A stretch of DNA of 64,000 nt from Microbacterium sp. B35-30 (GTDB taxonomy: Bacteria > Actinomycetota > Actinomycetes > Actinomycetales > Microbacteriaceae). Positions within the stretch are counted from its first letter, which is position 1. Every line of letters starts with the position of its first letter. Made by a program: the position numbers and the translations under genes. The stretch spans positions 186,001 through 250,000 of the forward strand of contig NZ_MWLQ01000018.1 of NCBI RefSeq assembly GCF_010634855.1, in the 5' to 3' direction. Shown here one piece after another: positions 8,565 to 17,602 of this stretch. Below the pieces are notes generated by a model. The model searched no databases. It was not told the origin of the DNA and was given only the letters and a program-made list of their open reading frames with translations.

Positions 8565-8972
8565 TCATTCCTCCTGAGGGTCGGTCGTGTCGGATTCATC
8601 GGGCTCGGCATCCGTCTGCTGCTCCTCCTCGGCCGCGAGCCGCCGTTGGCGGCGCCCCCGTGCGAGCTCGGTGCCGAGTGCGTCGAGGTGGGGCTGCCAG
8701 AAGCGCCGGAACGGGTCGAACCACGCCGCCGCGTTCTCGAGAGGTTCGGGCGCGATCGTGTAGAGCCGGCGGACGCCTTCGGGGCGCACGGTCGCGAAGC
8801 CCGACTCCCGCAGCACGCGCAGGTGCTGCGAGACGGCGGGCTGGGAGATGCCGAACTCGCGCTGCACGTCCTCGCCGATCTCGCCCGCGCTGCGCTCGCC
8901 CTCCGCCAGGAGTTCGAGGATGCGCCGGCGAACCGGATCACCGAGGATGTCGAGTGCGTGCATGGCATCCAT
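8565..8972 (-). CDS. ArsR-family transcriptional regulator
   Basis: 135 residues with a winged helix near the N-terminus (LGDPVRRRILELLAEGERSAGEI, then ISQPAVSQHLRVLRESG as recognition helix). No metal-binding cysteines are seen, so this is one of the ArsR-like regulators that work with SRPBCC partners. The ATG at 8972 is preferred over 8999 because GGAG precedes it and because the upstream codons fall inside the palindromic operator candidate. It probably represses its own two-gene operon. Confidence 0.82.
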   Translation of the reverse strand: MDAMHALDILGDPVRRRILELLAEGERSAGEIGEDVQREFGISQPAVSQHLRVLRESGFATVRPEGVRRLYTIAPEPLENAAAWFDPFRRFWQPHLDALGTELARGRRQRRLAAEEEQQTDAEPDESDTTDPQEE

Positions 8973-8982
8973 ACTTGCTCCA

Positions 8983-8998
8983 TGACTTATATAAGTCA
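8983..8998. promoter_or_regulatory. 16-bp palindromic operator overlapping the ArsR promoter
   Basis: TGACTTAT/ATAAGTCA is a perfect palindrome 10 bp before the ArsR start; it contains the TATATAA segment, the only AT-rich stretch nearby, and so probably overlaps the -10. Confidence 0.6.
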
Positions 8999-9029
8999 AG
9001 GGCTATGGAGAATCAGTTCGAAGATCGGG

Positions 9030-9794
9030 TCACGGGGCCGTGCGGGGGAGGAGCTCGCCCAACCTGCCCGGGCGCGCACCGAGCCACGGCTTCGTCCCGT
9101 CGGACGGCGCGTAGGGCCCCGCCTTGCTCGTGCGCTTGCCGAGCGCCACGAGCGACTCGGCCAGCGCGACGGCGCTGGCCACCCCATCGATGACGGGGAG
9201 CCCCAGCGCCTTCTCGAGCTCGTCGTCGAGCCCGGCGAATCCCGCACAGCCCAGCACCACCACGTCCGCGCCACGCGCGACGACGGCGCGCGCGGCCTGC
9301 AGCAGCGCGGACCTCGTGCTCTCGGGCTCGTCGGTGATGTGGGAGACCGCGACGTCGCTGGCGACGATCCCGGCGCATCGGTCGTGCACGCCCGCATTCC
9401 TCAGACTGTCCTCGATGCCGGCGATGGCGCTCGACACCGTCGTGACGACCCCGAACCTGTGTCCGACGAGGCACGCGACATACGCCGAGGCCTCGGTGAT
9501 GTCCACGACGGGCTGGCGCACCGCCTGGCGCATGCCCTCGCGCCCGTGCTCTCCGTAGCCGGCCATCACCACCGCATCGAACGGGTGCGCGTACGCCAGC
9601 ACCGCGTCGATCGTGGCCACCGCCGTGGCGAAGCTCTCGAGGTATCCCTCGGCCGACCGCGGGCCCCAGGACGGCCCGATCCCGACGATGCGGGTGCCGT
9701 CGCGGGCCGCATCGCGGGCGATCGCGGCGATCGCGGAGGTCATCGCCTCGTCGGTGTTGCAGTTCACCACGAGGATGGTGGCGGCTGTGCTCAT
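9030..9794 (-). CDS. Asp/Glu/hydantoin racemase superfamily protein
   Basis: 254 residues. The fold is recognisable from the N-terminal strand ILVVNCNTDEAMT, the GIGPSWGPRS loop and the second catalytic loop VVLGCAGFAGL. The position of the first catalytic cysteine reads MAGYGEHG, with glycine where two-cysteine racemases have cysteine. A one-cysteine arrangement is known in arylmalonate decarboxylase, so decarboxylase or isomerase chemistry is as possible as racemisation. It is the last gene of the operon and overlaps the amidohydrolase by ATGA, which suggests that it acts on the product of that enzyme. Confidence 0.75.
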   Translation of the reverse strand: MSTAATILVVNCNTDEAMTSAIAAIARDAARDGTRIVGIGPSWGPRSAEGYLESFATAVATIDAVLAYAHPFDAVVMAGYGEHGREGMRQAVRQPVVDITEASAYVACLVGHRFGVVTTVSSAIAGIEDSLRNAGVHDRCAGIVASDVAVSHITDEPESTRSALLQAARAVVARGADVVVLGCAGFAGLDDELEKALGLPVIDGVASAVALAESLVALGKRTSKAGPYAPSDGTKPWLGARPGRLGELLPRTAP

Positions 9795-11014
9795 CGCAGT
9801 TCGCCGTCAGCTGCCACCACACGCCCGCGGTGGATCACCGTGCGCTCCGCGAACCGGTCCATCACCGCGGCGGCGGGTGTCTCACCGCGCAGCACCACCA
9901 GCTCGGCCGGGTCGCCGATGTCCACTCCGGGCCGGGCGTCGGCACCGATGCGCCGCAGGGAGGTGTCGATCACTCCGGCGCCGCCCCACGTGCCGACCGC
10001 GAGCGCGGACTCGATGAGGTCGTCGCGCGAGTACCCCTGCGTGTACGCCAGCAGCCACGTGCGCTCGAGCATGTCGCCGTTGCCCCAGGGCGACCAGTAG
10101 TCCCGCTGCCCGTCCATGCCGAGGCCCACGCGCACGTCCGCGGAGATGAGCTGCTGCAGCGGCAGGTCCAGCGGCACGGCCAGCGAGCCCTTCGGTGCGA
10201 TCGTGGTCAGCGCGATGTCGAGCTCGGCGAGGGCGTCGATCGCGGCAGAGACCGCGGGCGTGCCGGAGGCGAGCGAGAAGGCGTGGGAGACCGTCACGCG
10301 CCCGCGCAGGTCGAGGGCGCGGGTGCGCTCCACGATGAGATCGAGCGAGAACAGGCCCATCGAGCCGCCCTCATGCAGATGGATGTCGATGCCGACGCCG
10401 TGCCGCTCCGCGAGGTCGAAGACGGTGTCGAGATGACGAACGGGGTCGCGGTCGATCTCGCACGGGTCGATGCCGCCGATCAGATCGGCGCCGTTGCGGA
10501 GCGCCTCGTCGAGGAGATCGGGCACGCCTTCTTCGAGATGGATGCCGACCTGGGGGAACGCCACGATCTCGACGTCCGCGCGGTCCTGGTGGGCCTCTCG
10601 CGCCGCCAGCACACCCTCGAACTTCTCGAGCCCCGAGTCGGCGTCGACCTGCGCGTGGCTGCGGACGCGGGTGACGCCCTGGGCGACCATGCGCCCGAGC
10701 GTGTACGTGGCGCGCTCCGCGACCGGCAGTTCGGCGGTGCGCCAGTTCGCACGGTCGTTCATGATGTGGGACCATCGCGTTTCGCCCGCGGTGTTCGGGC
10801 GGAAGGGCAGTCCCAGCCGGGTCGAGTCCAAGTGCACGTGCACGTCGCTGAAAGACGGAAGCAGGATGCCGCCGCGGCCGTCGACGGTCTCGACGGACTC
10901 CGGCGGGGTCTCGGACGAGACCGGCGCGATGTCGATGATCCCGCTGTCGTCGAGGACGACGTCGGCAGGCACGCCGCCCCAGGGCCGGACATTGCGGAGG
11001 ACGGTGATCGGCAT
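9791..11014 (-). CDS. Metal-dependent amidohydrolase, cytosine-deaminase type
   Basis: 407 residues, amidohydrolase superfamily. Metal ligands are in HVHLD (about residue 60), IHLHEGG, VSHAF and the aspartate of GLGMDGQRD; the following segment WSPWGNGDMLE matches the region after the catalytic aspartate in cytosine/isoguanine-type deaminases. It hydrolyses a C-N bond of a cyclic amide, amidine or similar compound; the substrate is not evident. It is coupled (ATGA) to the racemase-like gene and follows the binding-protein gene after a strong stem-loop. Confidence 0.82.
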   Translation of the reverse strand: MPITVLRNVRPWGGVPADVVLDDSGIIDIAPVSSETPPESVETVDGRGGILLPSFSDVHVHLDSTRLGLPFRPNTAGETRWSHIMNDRANWRTAELPVAERATYTLGRMVAQGVTRVRSHAQVDADSGLEKFEGVLAAREAHQDRADVEIVAFPQVGIHLEEGVPDLLDEALRNGADLIGGIDPCEIDRDPVRHLDTVFDLAERHGVGIDIHLHEGGSMGLFSLDLIVERTRALDLRGRVTVSHAFSLASGTPAVSAAIDALAELDIALTTIAPKGSLAVPLDLPLQQLISADVRVGLGMDGQRDYWSPWGNGDMLERTWLLAYTQGYSRDDLIESALAVGTWGGAGVIDTSLRRIGADARPGVDIGDPAELVVLRGETPAAAVMDRFAERTVIHRGRVVAADGELR

Positions 11015-11055
11015 GGGTGCTCGCTCTCGGATCAGGGGTCGGGGTGGTGGTACGG

Positions 11056-11091
11056 CAGAGCCGGCCGGCCGGGTGCGGCCGGCCGGCTCTG
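11056..11091 (-). terminator. Intra-operon stem-loop between binding protein and amidohydrolase genes
   Basis: Perfect 15-bp arms (CAGAGCCGGCCGGCC / GGCCGGCCGGCTCTG) with a 6-nt loop and no U-tract. As it follows the gene of the most abundant component, it probably attenuates transcription or protects the upstream mRNA end. Confidence 0.6.
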
Positions 11092-11099
11092 TGGGCGGG

Positions 11100-12638
11100 T
11101 CAGTCGGCGAAGGTCACGTCCGAGAGGGAGTACTCCCCGTCCACGCGCGGCGTCCAGTCGATGCCGGGGGCCACCGCGTAGTCGGCGACGGGGGTGAACA
11201 GCGGGATGAGATAGGCCGACGCGAAGTTCGCCTGCGCAAGGCGGTCGAACACGGCGATCCGATCCGCACCGGCGACGGTGCGCTGCTCCGCCACCAGCGC
11301 CGCAGTCTCGGGGCTCTTGGCATAGTCGTTCTGCCCGCCGGCGAACATGTTGGTGATCGGCATGTCGCCGTCCATCGTCGAAGGCGCCCACGTGTTGAGG
11401 TAGAGCCCCGCCATGTCGACGGTGCCGTAGATGCGGTTGGACAGGCTCGCCTGATCCATGCCGACGAGCTCCACGGTGATGCCGACCGCCTCGAGGTAGC
11501 CGCCCACCGCCTGGGCGATCTCGGCGCTCATCGGAATCCGTCCGTCCGTCGCGTACTCCAGGGCGATCGGGGTGCCGTCGTACCCTGCCTCCGCGAGGAG
11601 CGACTGGGCGAGCTGCGGATCGAACGCGGGACCCTCGGCGTCTTCGACGTAGCCGGTGACGTTGGGAGCCACGATCTGGTCGTTCGCCACCGCGCGGTCG
11701 GCGAGCACGGCGCTCACGAGTTCCTCGCCGTCGATCGCGTGCCAGACGGCCTGCCGGATGCGGGCGTCGGCGAGCGGCCCGGTGGTGGAGTTGATGCCGA
11801 GGAACGTCGCGCCGTTGGACGGGCGGGAGGCGACGTCGACGCCGCTGCCCTCGATCGCCGACACCTGGTTGGGCGAGATGAGGGCGATGTCGAGGCTGCC
11901 GGAGATGACGCCGTTGAGGCGGGCCTCCTCGTCGGCGACGGTCTGGAAGGTGAGCGTCTCGACCTCGGGCGCGCCGCCCCAGTACTCCTCGTTCGCCTCG
12001 AGGACGTAGTCGACCCCCCGCGTCCAGCTGACGAACGAGAAGGGACCGCTTCCGACGGGTGCCTTGGCGAACTCCTCAGAGCCCAGCTCCGTGTACACCT
12101 CCTGCGGCACAATTGACTGGGCCGTCGTGATCGACGGCCACGGTGAGAACGGCGAGTTGAGCGTGAACACGACGGTCGTGGCATCCGTCGCAGCGACGGA
12201 CTCGAGCATCCCCATGTAGCCGAGGTTGTCCGAGTCGGGAGTGGCGAGCACCGTCTCGTACGTGAAGACCACGTCCTCCGCGGTCAGCGGCGTGCCGTCG
12301 TGGAACTCGACGTCGTCGCGGATCGTGAAGGACCACTGTGTGAAGTCGTCGTTCGACGACCACTCGGTGGCGAGCGAGGGCTGGATGGCGCCGTCCTCGT
12401 CCAGCTTCGTGAGCTGGTCGAACAGGTTGTAGTAGATGTTGTAGCCCGCGAGGGAGCCGTCCACGATGGGGTCGGGCGAATTCTCGGGCTCCGTCACGAC
12501 GCCGATCGTGAGTTCGTTGCCCGGTGCGGCGCCGGTACTCCCGGTCGCGGCGCATCCCGCCAAGGCCAGGGCGCCGGCCACGACGATCGCGGCGCCTGGC
12601 GCTGCGCGGTGCAGCCGGGTCGTAGGTGTGCGTGACAT
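11100..12638 (-). CDS. ABC transporter substrate-binding lipoprotein, dipeptide/oligopeptide family
   Basis: 512 residues, the size of family-5 solute-binding proteins. It has a lipoprotein signal peptide ending in LAGC (cysteine at about residue 29), then the SBP_bac_5 pattern: EPENSPDPIVDGS, LATEWSSNDDFTQWSFTIRDDVEFHDGTPLTAEDVVFTYE, and the C-terminal FASAYLIPLF. It would be anchored outside the membrane and deliver the ligand to the two permeases upstream in the operon. Family members carry peptides, nickel, opines or sugars; the neighbouring amidohydrolase suggests an amide-containing small molecule here. Confidence 0.9.
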   Translation of the reverse strand: MSRTPTTRLHRAAPGAAIVVAGALALAGCAATGSTGAAPGNELTIGVVTEPENSPDPIVDGSLAGYNIYYNLFDQLTKLDEDGAIQPSLATEWSSNDDFTQWSFTIRDDVEFHDGTPLTAEDVVFTYETVLATPDSDNLGYMGMLESVAATDATTVVFTLNSPFSPWPSITTAQSIVPQEVYTELGSEEFAKAPVGSGPFSFVSWTRGVDYVLEANEEYWGGAPEVETLTFQTVADEEARLNGVISGSLDIALISPNQVSAIEGSGVDVASRPSNGATFLGINSTTGPLADARIRQAVWHAIDGEELVSAVLADRAVANDQIVAPNVTGYVEDAEGPAFDPQLAQSLLAEAGYDGTPIALEYATDGRIPMSAEIAQAVGGYLEAVGITVELVGMDQASLSNRIYGTVDMAGLYLNTWAPSTMDGDMPITNMFAGGQNDYAKSPETAALVAEQRTVAGADRIAVFDRLAQANFASAYLIPLFTPVADYAVAPGIDWTPRVDGEYSLSDVTFAD

Positions 12639-12649
12639 GTGATCCTCTT

Positions 12650-13495
12650 TCAGCTGTTCTCGGCGATGCGGTGCGGTGCGGGTGGAGCGTCCGACCTGAG
12701 GTGCGGGTCGGGGATCGGGATGGCGGACAGCAGCGTCCGCGTGTACTCGTGCCGCGGCGTCTCGAAGACGCGGTCGGTGTCGCCCTGCTCGACGATCCGT
12801 CCCTCGCGCATCACGGCGACGCGGTCGGACAGATAGCGGACCACGGAGAGATCGTGGGCGATGAACAGGTACGACAGACCGTGCTTCTCCTGGAGATCGG
12901 TCAAGAGGTTGATCACCTGCGCCTGCACCGAGACGTCGAGCGCCGACACGGGCTCATCGAGCACGAGGACCTCGGGCCGCAGTGCGAGCGCGCGGGCGAT
13001 CCCGATGCGCTGACGCTGGCCGCCCGAGAACTGCGCCGGCGTGCGCCGCAGTGTGTCGGCCCCGATTCCGACGTCGGCCAGCAGCTCGACGACGCGGTCC
13101 TTGGAGTAGGCACCGACGATCTGCAGCGGCTCGGCCACGATGTCGTGGACGCTCAGACGCGGGTCGAGCGACGAGTACGGGTCCTGGAAGACGAGCTGAA
13201 CACGGTTCTGCACGGCGCGGCGTCGCGTCGGCGGCAGCTCGTCGAGCTTCTCGCCCAGCACGCGGATGGTTCCCGACACCGGGGTGTTCAAGCCGAAGAC
13301 CGTCCGCACGAGGGTGGACTTGCCGCAGCCGGACTCGCCGACGAGCCCGAGGGTCTCGCCACGGGCGAGGGTGAGCGAGACTCCGTCGACCGCCTTCACG
13401 ACGTGCCGGCGGGACAGGCCCGTTCGGCGCGTGAAATGCACGTGCAGGTCGTCGATCTCGAGGACCGGGGCATCCACCGAGCGCAGCACGTTCAC
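12650..13495 (-). CDS. Oligopeptide-type ABC transporter ATPase (second subunit, DppF/OppF-like)
   Basis: 281 residues. Walker [11 protein letters not shown]-loop [11 protein letters not shown], signature SGGQRQR, Walker B VLVLDEP and the switch histidine in IAHDLSVV are intact, and the C-terminal region carries the usual [13 protein letters not shown] of the family. It pairs with the ATPase encoded just upstream. The GTG at 13495 overlaps that gene's stop (GTGA), which excludes a longer in-frame start. Confidence 0.9.
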   Translation of the reverse strand: MNVLRSVDAPVLEIDDLHVHFTRRTGLSRRHVVKAVDGVSLTLARGETLGLVGESGCGKSTLVRTVFGLNTPVSGTIRVLGEKLDELPPTRRRAVQNRVQLVFQDPYSSLDPRLSVHDIVAEPLQIVGAYSKDRVVELLADVGIGADTLRRTPAQFSGGQRQRIGIARALALRPEVLVLDEPVSALDVSVQAQVINLLTDLQEKHGLSYLFIAHDLSVVRYLSDRVAVMREGRIVEQGDTDRVFETPRHEYTRTLLSAIPIPDPHLRSDAPPAPHRIAENS

Positions 13496-14502
13496 GAGGC
13501 GACCGCCCGCGCGAACTCGCCCACGCTGTCGACGTGGTGACAGGCGGCGGCGTGTCCACCGGCGAGGGGGACCAGACCCGGCTGCGTGCGGATGCACTCC
13601 TCGGACTTCGCCGCCAGCTCGCACCGCGGTGCGAACGCGCAGCCCTGCGGGCGACCGGCGGGTGCTGGGGGCGAGCCGGGGATCGCGTACGCCCGGCCCG
13701 ATCGGCGATCCACCGCGAGGAGGCTCGCGAGCAGTCCTGCGGTGTAAGGATGCCGCGGCCTGTCGAAGATGTCCCACACGGAACCGCGTTCGACGATCCG
13801 GCCGGAGTACATGATGCAGATCTCGTCCGCGGTCTGCGCGACCAGACCGAGGTCGTGCGTGATGAGGACCATCGCTGCGCCGCTGCGCCGACGTGCATCG
13901 GCGAGGAGCTCCATGATCTGCGCCTGGATCGTGACGTCCAGTGCGGTCGTCGGCTCATCGGCAACCAGCAGCCGCGGATCATGGGCGATCGCCATGGCGA
14001 TCACCGCACGCTGGCGCATCCCGCCGGACCACTGGTGCGGGTATGCCCGCGCACGCTCGGCCGGATCGGAGACGCCCACCGAGCGCAGAAGTTCCTCGAC
14101 GCGCTCGTCGAGCTGGTCCGCCGACCGCCGCTCTCCGTGCAGCCGCACGGCGCGTGCGATCTGCGCTCCGACGCGCTTCACCGGGTTCAGTGCGGTCATC
14201 GGGTCTTGGAAGACCATCGCGAGCTCATCGCCCCGCAGCGCGCGCAGTTCGCGCTCGGGCATTCCGAGCAGGTCCCGGCCGCGGTACGAGACCGAACCTC
14301 CCAGCACCTCCACCCCAGCCGGCAGCAGGCCGAGTACGGCGGCCATGGTCAGGCTCTTGCCCGAGCCGGACTCTCCGACCAGGCACAGCACCTCACCCTC
14401 GCCGACGCTGAAGGACACGCCGTCGACGATGCGGACTTCGCCGTCGCGGCCGCGGGTCCCGACGACGAGATCGTCGACGCGCAGCAGTTCTCGAGTGGTC
14501 AT
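13492..14502 (-). CDS. Oligopeptide-type ABC transporter ATPase (first subunit, DppD/OppD-like)
   Basis: 336 residues. Walker [10 protein letters not shown]-loop [12 protein letters not shown], signature WSGGMRQR, Walker B LLVADEP and ITHDLGLVA are visible. The C-terminal cysteine-containing stretch ([17 protein letters not shown]) is the oligopeptide-transporter signature that in relatives binds an iron-sulphur cluster. Translation is coupled by ATGA to the permease upstream and by GTGA to the second ATPase. Confidence 0.92.
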   Translation of the reverse strand: MTTRELLRVDDLVVGTRGRDGEVRIVDGVSFSVGEGEVLCLVGESGSGKSLTMAAVLGLLPAGVEVLGGSVSYRGRDLLGMPERELRALRGDELAMVFQDPMTALNPVKRVGAQIARAVRLHGERRSADQLDERVEELLRSVGVSDPAERARAYPHQWSGGMRQRAVIAMAIAHDPRLLVADEPTTALDVTIQAQIMELLADARRRSGAAMVLITHDLGLVAQTADEICIMYSGRIVERGSVWDIFDRPRHPYTAGLLASLLAVDRRSGRAYAIPGSPPAPAGRPQGCAFAPRCELAAKSEECIRTQPGLVPLAGGHAAACHHVDSVGEFARAVAS

Positions 14503-15407
14503 CGAGCGGCCCTTCTCTTGCGGCGGCGGAGGGTGTGCAATTCTCGTTCGGCCGTGAAGCGCTGGCTCACGAGGTTCGTCCCGATCACGACGAGGAAGAT
14601 CGCGATGCCCGGGATGATCGCGAGGTACGGCGCATCACGCACGTACTTCTGGCCCTCGCTGATGAGCAGACCCCACGAGGGGGTGGGCGGCTGGACGCCG
14701 AGGCCCAGATAGTCGAAGGAGGATGTGAGCAGCAGCACCCCGCCGATGTCTGCGGAGGCCAGGATCAGCATCTGCACGCTGACGTGGGGTGCGATGTGGG
14801 TGGTGACGGTCCAGACGGGTGTCGCGCCCTGGATGCGAGGAGCCACGACGAAGTCCCGCTCCCGCAGCGACATCGCGGTGCTGCGGGCGACACGCGCGTA
14901 GCCCACCCAGAAGGTCGCGGCCAGCGTCACGACCATGAGCCACACGCTCGGCCCGAGCGCAGCCGACATCGCGATGAGCACCAGGATGACGGGCATCGCG
15001 AGCTGCACATCGGCCCACGCCATGAGGGCGTTGTCCACCCGGCCGCCCGCGTAGCCGGCGATCATGCCGGTCGCCATGCCGATCAGCGCGTTGAAGACCA
15101 CGACGACGATCACGATCCCGAGCGACACCTGCCCGCCGAGCGCGAGGCGGCTCGCGAGGTCGCGGCCGAGCATGTCGGTGCCGAGCACGTGCTGGGCATC
15201 CGTGAACGGCGGCACGAGCGTCGCGGTGAGGTCCTGGGTGTACGGGTCGTAGCCGGGCAGCAACGGGACGACGAAGAGATAGACGGCGACCAGCCCGAGC
15301 AGTCCGAACCCCAGACGCTCGAGTCCGGTGAACCTGGGGAAGCGGAAGCGTGCGGCGGTATCAGGTGCCGGCGCGGCGGCGATGCGATCGGACTCCGTGG
15401 TGCTCAT
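14499..15407 (-). CDS. ABC transporter permease, DppC type
   Basis: 302 residues with a polar N-terminal tail and about six membrane helices. It has the DppC N-terminal motif (HVLGTDMLGRDLASRLALGG) and the coupling-helix EAA loop (SLRERDFVVAPRIQGATPVWTVTTHIAPH). The C-terminal basic tail ends RRRKRRAAR. The ATG at 15407 overlaps the stop of the DppB-type gene. Confidence 0.9.
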   Translation of the reverse strand: MSTTESDRIAAAPAPDTAARFRFPRFTGLERLGFGLLGLVAVYLFVVPLLPGYDPYTQDLTATLVPPFTDAQHVLGTDMLGRDLASRLALGGQVSLGIVIVVVVFNALIGMATGMIAGYAGGRVDNALMAWADVQLAMPVILVLIAMSAALGPSVWLMVVTLAATFWVGYARVARSTAMSLRERDFVVAPRIQGATPVWTVTTHIAPHVSVQMLILASADIGGVLLLTSSFDYLGLGVQPPTPSWGLLISEGQKYVRDAPYLAIIPGIAIFLVVIGTNLVSQRFTAERELHTLRRRKRRAAR

Positions 15408-16327
15408 GCGGCCCGCCTCACTCTCGGGTCGAGCAGCGCGCCGACCACGTCGACCAGCGCGTTGCAGAGGATGAACAGAAGGGCGACGACGATGAGACCC
15501 GACTGCACGACGGGGAAGTCGCGCGAGTACACCGCGCTCAGCATGAGCTGGCCCATGCCCGGCCACGCGAAGACGTTCTCGACGATCACGAGCCCGCCGA
15601 GGAAGGCGCCGAGGCTGATGCCGGCGATCGTGAGCACCGGCAGCGCCGCGTTGGGGAGCAGCTCGGCGAGGACGACATGCGAGCGACGCTCGCCGCGGGC
15701 GAGAGCGGTTCGTGCGTAGTCGAGCTGAAACTGCTCGCCGAGGGAGTTGTCGAGCAGACGCAGGTAGACGACGAACTGCGCGGTCGCGATCGTGACGGCC
15801 GGCATCACGATCGCCAGCGGGTCGCGGTTGCCCAGCGAGGGAAGCCAGCCGAGGGCGACCGAGAAGACAAGCACCAGCAGCAGCCCGAAGAAGAAATCCG
15901 GGATCGCCTGCCGAGCGGAGCCGAGCCCCAGCAGCGTGGTGCGCAGCGTCCGGCTCGCGGTGAGCTGGATCAGCACCGCCGCGGACCCGGCGAGGATCAC
16001 CCCGAGCACGAGGCCCACGGCGCCCAGCTGGAGCGATGCGGGAAGACGCTCGAGCACCAGCTCCATGGAGGACACCCCGGGCTGCCTGTAGGAGTCGCCG
16101 AAGTCGCCGGTCAGGACCCCCGCGAGGTAGTCGACGTACTGCTGCCACAGCGGCAGATCGAAGCCCAGCTGGCTGTCCAGCGCGTCGATCTGCTCCGTCG
16201 TCGCGGTGTCGCCCAGCAGCAGCGCCGCTGGACTGCCGCTCAAGCGCCCCAGCAGGAACGCGATGGTCACGACGATGAAGATCGTGACCAGCGACTGCAC
16301 CGCGCGACGCCCGAGCACCTTTCCCAT
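15404..16327 (-). CDS. ABC transporter permease, DppB type; first gene of the operon
   Basis: 307 residues with about six membrane helices. The N-terminal helix (RRAVQSLVTIFIVVTIAFLLGRL) and the coupling loop (YARTALARGERRSHVVLAELLPN) match the DppB family. Three in-frame ATGs exist; 16327 is chosen because GGAAGG lies 7 nt upstream. Expression probably starts within the intergenic region that carries the candidate GntR sites. Confidence 0.9.
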   Translation of the reverse strand: MGKVLGRRAVQSLVTIFIVVTIAFLLGRLSGSPAALLLGDTATTEQIDALDSQLGFDLPLWQQYVDYLAGVLTGDFGDSYRQPGVSSMELVLERLPASLQLGAVGLVLGVILAGSAAVLIQLTASRTLRTTLLGLGSARQAIPDFFFGLLLVLVFSVALGWLPSLGNRDPLAIVMPAVTIATAQFVVYLRLLDNSLGEQFQLDYARTALARGERRSHVVLAELLPNAALPVLTIAGISLGAFLGGLVIVENVFAWPGMGQLMLSAVYSRDFPVVQSGLIVVALLFILCNALVDVVGALLDPRVRRAA

Positions 16328-16353
16328 TCCGCTGCCTTCCATCAATTGGATGA

Positions 16354-16367
16354 TTTGGTATACAGAA
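16354..16367 (+). promoter_or_regulatory. Candidate GntR operator, copy 1
   Basis: TTTGGTATACAGAA, 26 bp upstream of the ABC operon start. It has a GTATAC core like many FCD-type GntR sites and is 13/14 identical to the copy at 16562. Confidence 0.5.
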
Positions 16368-16561
16368 TCGAGGATGGATGTTTCATCGGCGTGACGTGGA
16401 GTTACTGGCAGGTGAAACTCTGCGAGCTCGCAATCGACCGCCCGGGCCACGCTTGGCCTTGAAATAACTGGAGTGGCGATTGCCTGCACCCACTCAGCCG
16501 GTGAGGATGGCCCACTTCATGTCATCGCGCGTCATCCCCTAACCTGTTCGCACAGACTCCA

Positions 16562-16575
16562 TTTGGGATACAGAA
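16562..16575 (+). promoter_or_regulatory. Candidate GntR operator, copy 2
   Basis: TTTGGGATACAGAA, ending 9 nt before the ATG at 16585 and touching its Shine-Dalgarno. A plausible promoter lies just upstream (TTCATG, 17 bp, TAACCT at 16540-16545), so binding here would block elongation. Confidence 0.5.
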
Positions 16576-16584
16576 AGGAATTCG

Positions 16585-17586
16585 ATGGGCACACGCACGC
16601 TGACGTCCACCGACGTCGAACGCCTCGTCGAGTGGGAGGGGCTGCTCGCCGCCCTCGAGCGTGTCCATCGTGAGCTCGCGACCGGTCGAGCCGTTCAGCC
16701 GGCCCCCGTGCCGCTGCGGGACCCGTCGGCGGAGGCCGCAGATTCGCCGGCCGTGGTCCCGATGCTGTCGTTCGCTCCCGACCTGGGGCTGTTCGCCGTG
16801 AAGGTGCTCGCCGACGCACCGCGCAACCGCGAACTGGGGCGCCCGGCGCAGCGTTCAACGGTCAGCCTGTATGCCGCCGACACCGGCGAATGCCTCGCCA
16901 TCGTCGACGGCCGGGCGCTCACGAGGATCCGCACCGCGGCGGCGACGACCATGGCCACGCGGGCACTCGCGCGCCCCGACTCTCGGACGCTCGCGCTGCT
17001 CGGCTCGGGCGCGCTCGCGATGGAGCACGCCGCGGCGCTCGGCCGGGCATTCGAGCTCGACGAGATCCGGGTGTGGTCCCGATCGGCCGACCGGGCCGGA
17101 AGCGCGAGTGACGGATTACGCGCCCTCGGGATCCCCGCCGTCGCCGCCGCGTCCGCAGCGGACGCTGTGCGGGAGGCCGACATCGTCTGCACGCTGACCC
17201 CTTCGCTCGCGCCGATCCTCAGCGCGGGCATGCTCGCGCCGGGGGTGCATGTGAATGCCGTCGGCTCTCCGCCGCGACGTGCCTACAGCGAGCTCGAGTC
17301 GAGCGTCTTCGCGCGGGCGGCTGTCGTCGCCGTCGACAGCCGGCAGGTCGCCTGGGCGGACTCCGGCAACGTGCGCAACGCCGTGACTTCGGGTGCCGTC
17401 GCCGAGGCGGACATCGTCGAGATCGGCGAGGTGCTGGAGGGACTCGTGCCCGGACGCACCTCCCCGGAGGACACCACGATCTTCAACTCGGTGGGGATCG
17501 GTCTGCAGGATCTGGCCGCCGCCGATCACATCCTGCGGCGCGCCGCCGCCGCGGGTGCTGGCACGATGGTCACGATCCGCGAATGA
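16585..17586 (+). CDS. Ornithine cyclodeaminase / mu-crystallin family protein
   Basis: 333 residues. The family marks are the N-terminal half with KVLADAPRN (lysine expected at the substrate site), the arginine in ALTRIRTAAATTMATRAL, the Rossmann nucleotide-binding strand LALLGSGALAMEHAAAL and the GVHVNAVGS loop. Members are ornithine cyclodeaminases, ketimine reductases, alanine dehydrogenases or opine-type enzymes that act on imino or amino acids with NAD(P)H. Being divergent from the amide-uptake operon and followed by its likely regulator and by proC, it may process the amino acid released by that pathway; this is inference. Confidence 0.85.
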   Translation: MGTRTLTSTDVERLVEWEGLLAALERVHRELATGRAVQPAPVPLRDPSAEAADSPAVVPMLSFAPDLGLFAVKVLADAPRNRELGRPAQRSTVSLYAADTGECLAIVDGRALTRIRTAAATTMATRALARPDSRTLALLGSGALAMEHAAALGRAFELDEIRVWSRSADRAGSASDGLRALGIPAVAAASAADAVREADIVCTLTPSLAPILSAGMLAPGVHVNAVGSPPRRAYSELESSVFARAAVVAVDSRQVAWADSGNVRNAVTSGAVAEADIVEIGEVLEGLVPGRTSPEDTTIFNSVGIGLQDLAAADHILRRAAAAGAGTMVTIRE

Positions 17587-17602
17587 CCGAATCGAGGGCG
17601 CG

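Noticed and set aside
12650..13777. Longer form of the second oligopeptide ATPase (375 residues)
   Set aside because: The extension lies in the other frame of the first ATPase gene; the GTGA overlap at 13492-13495 gives a normal-length protein.
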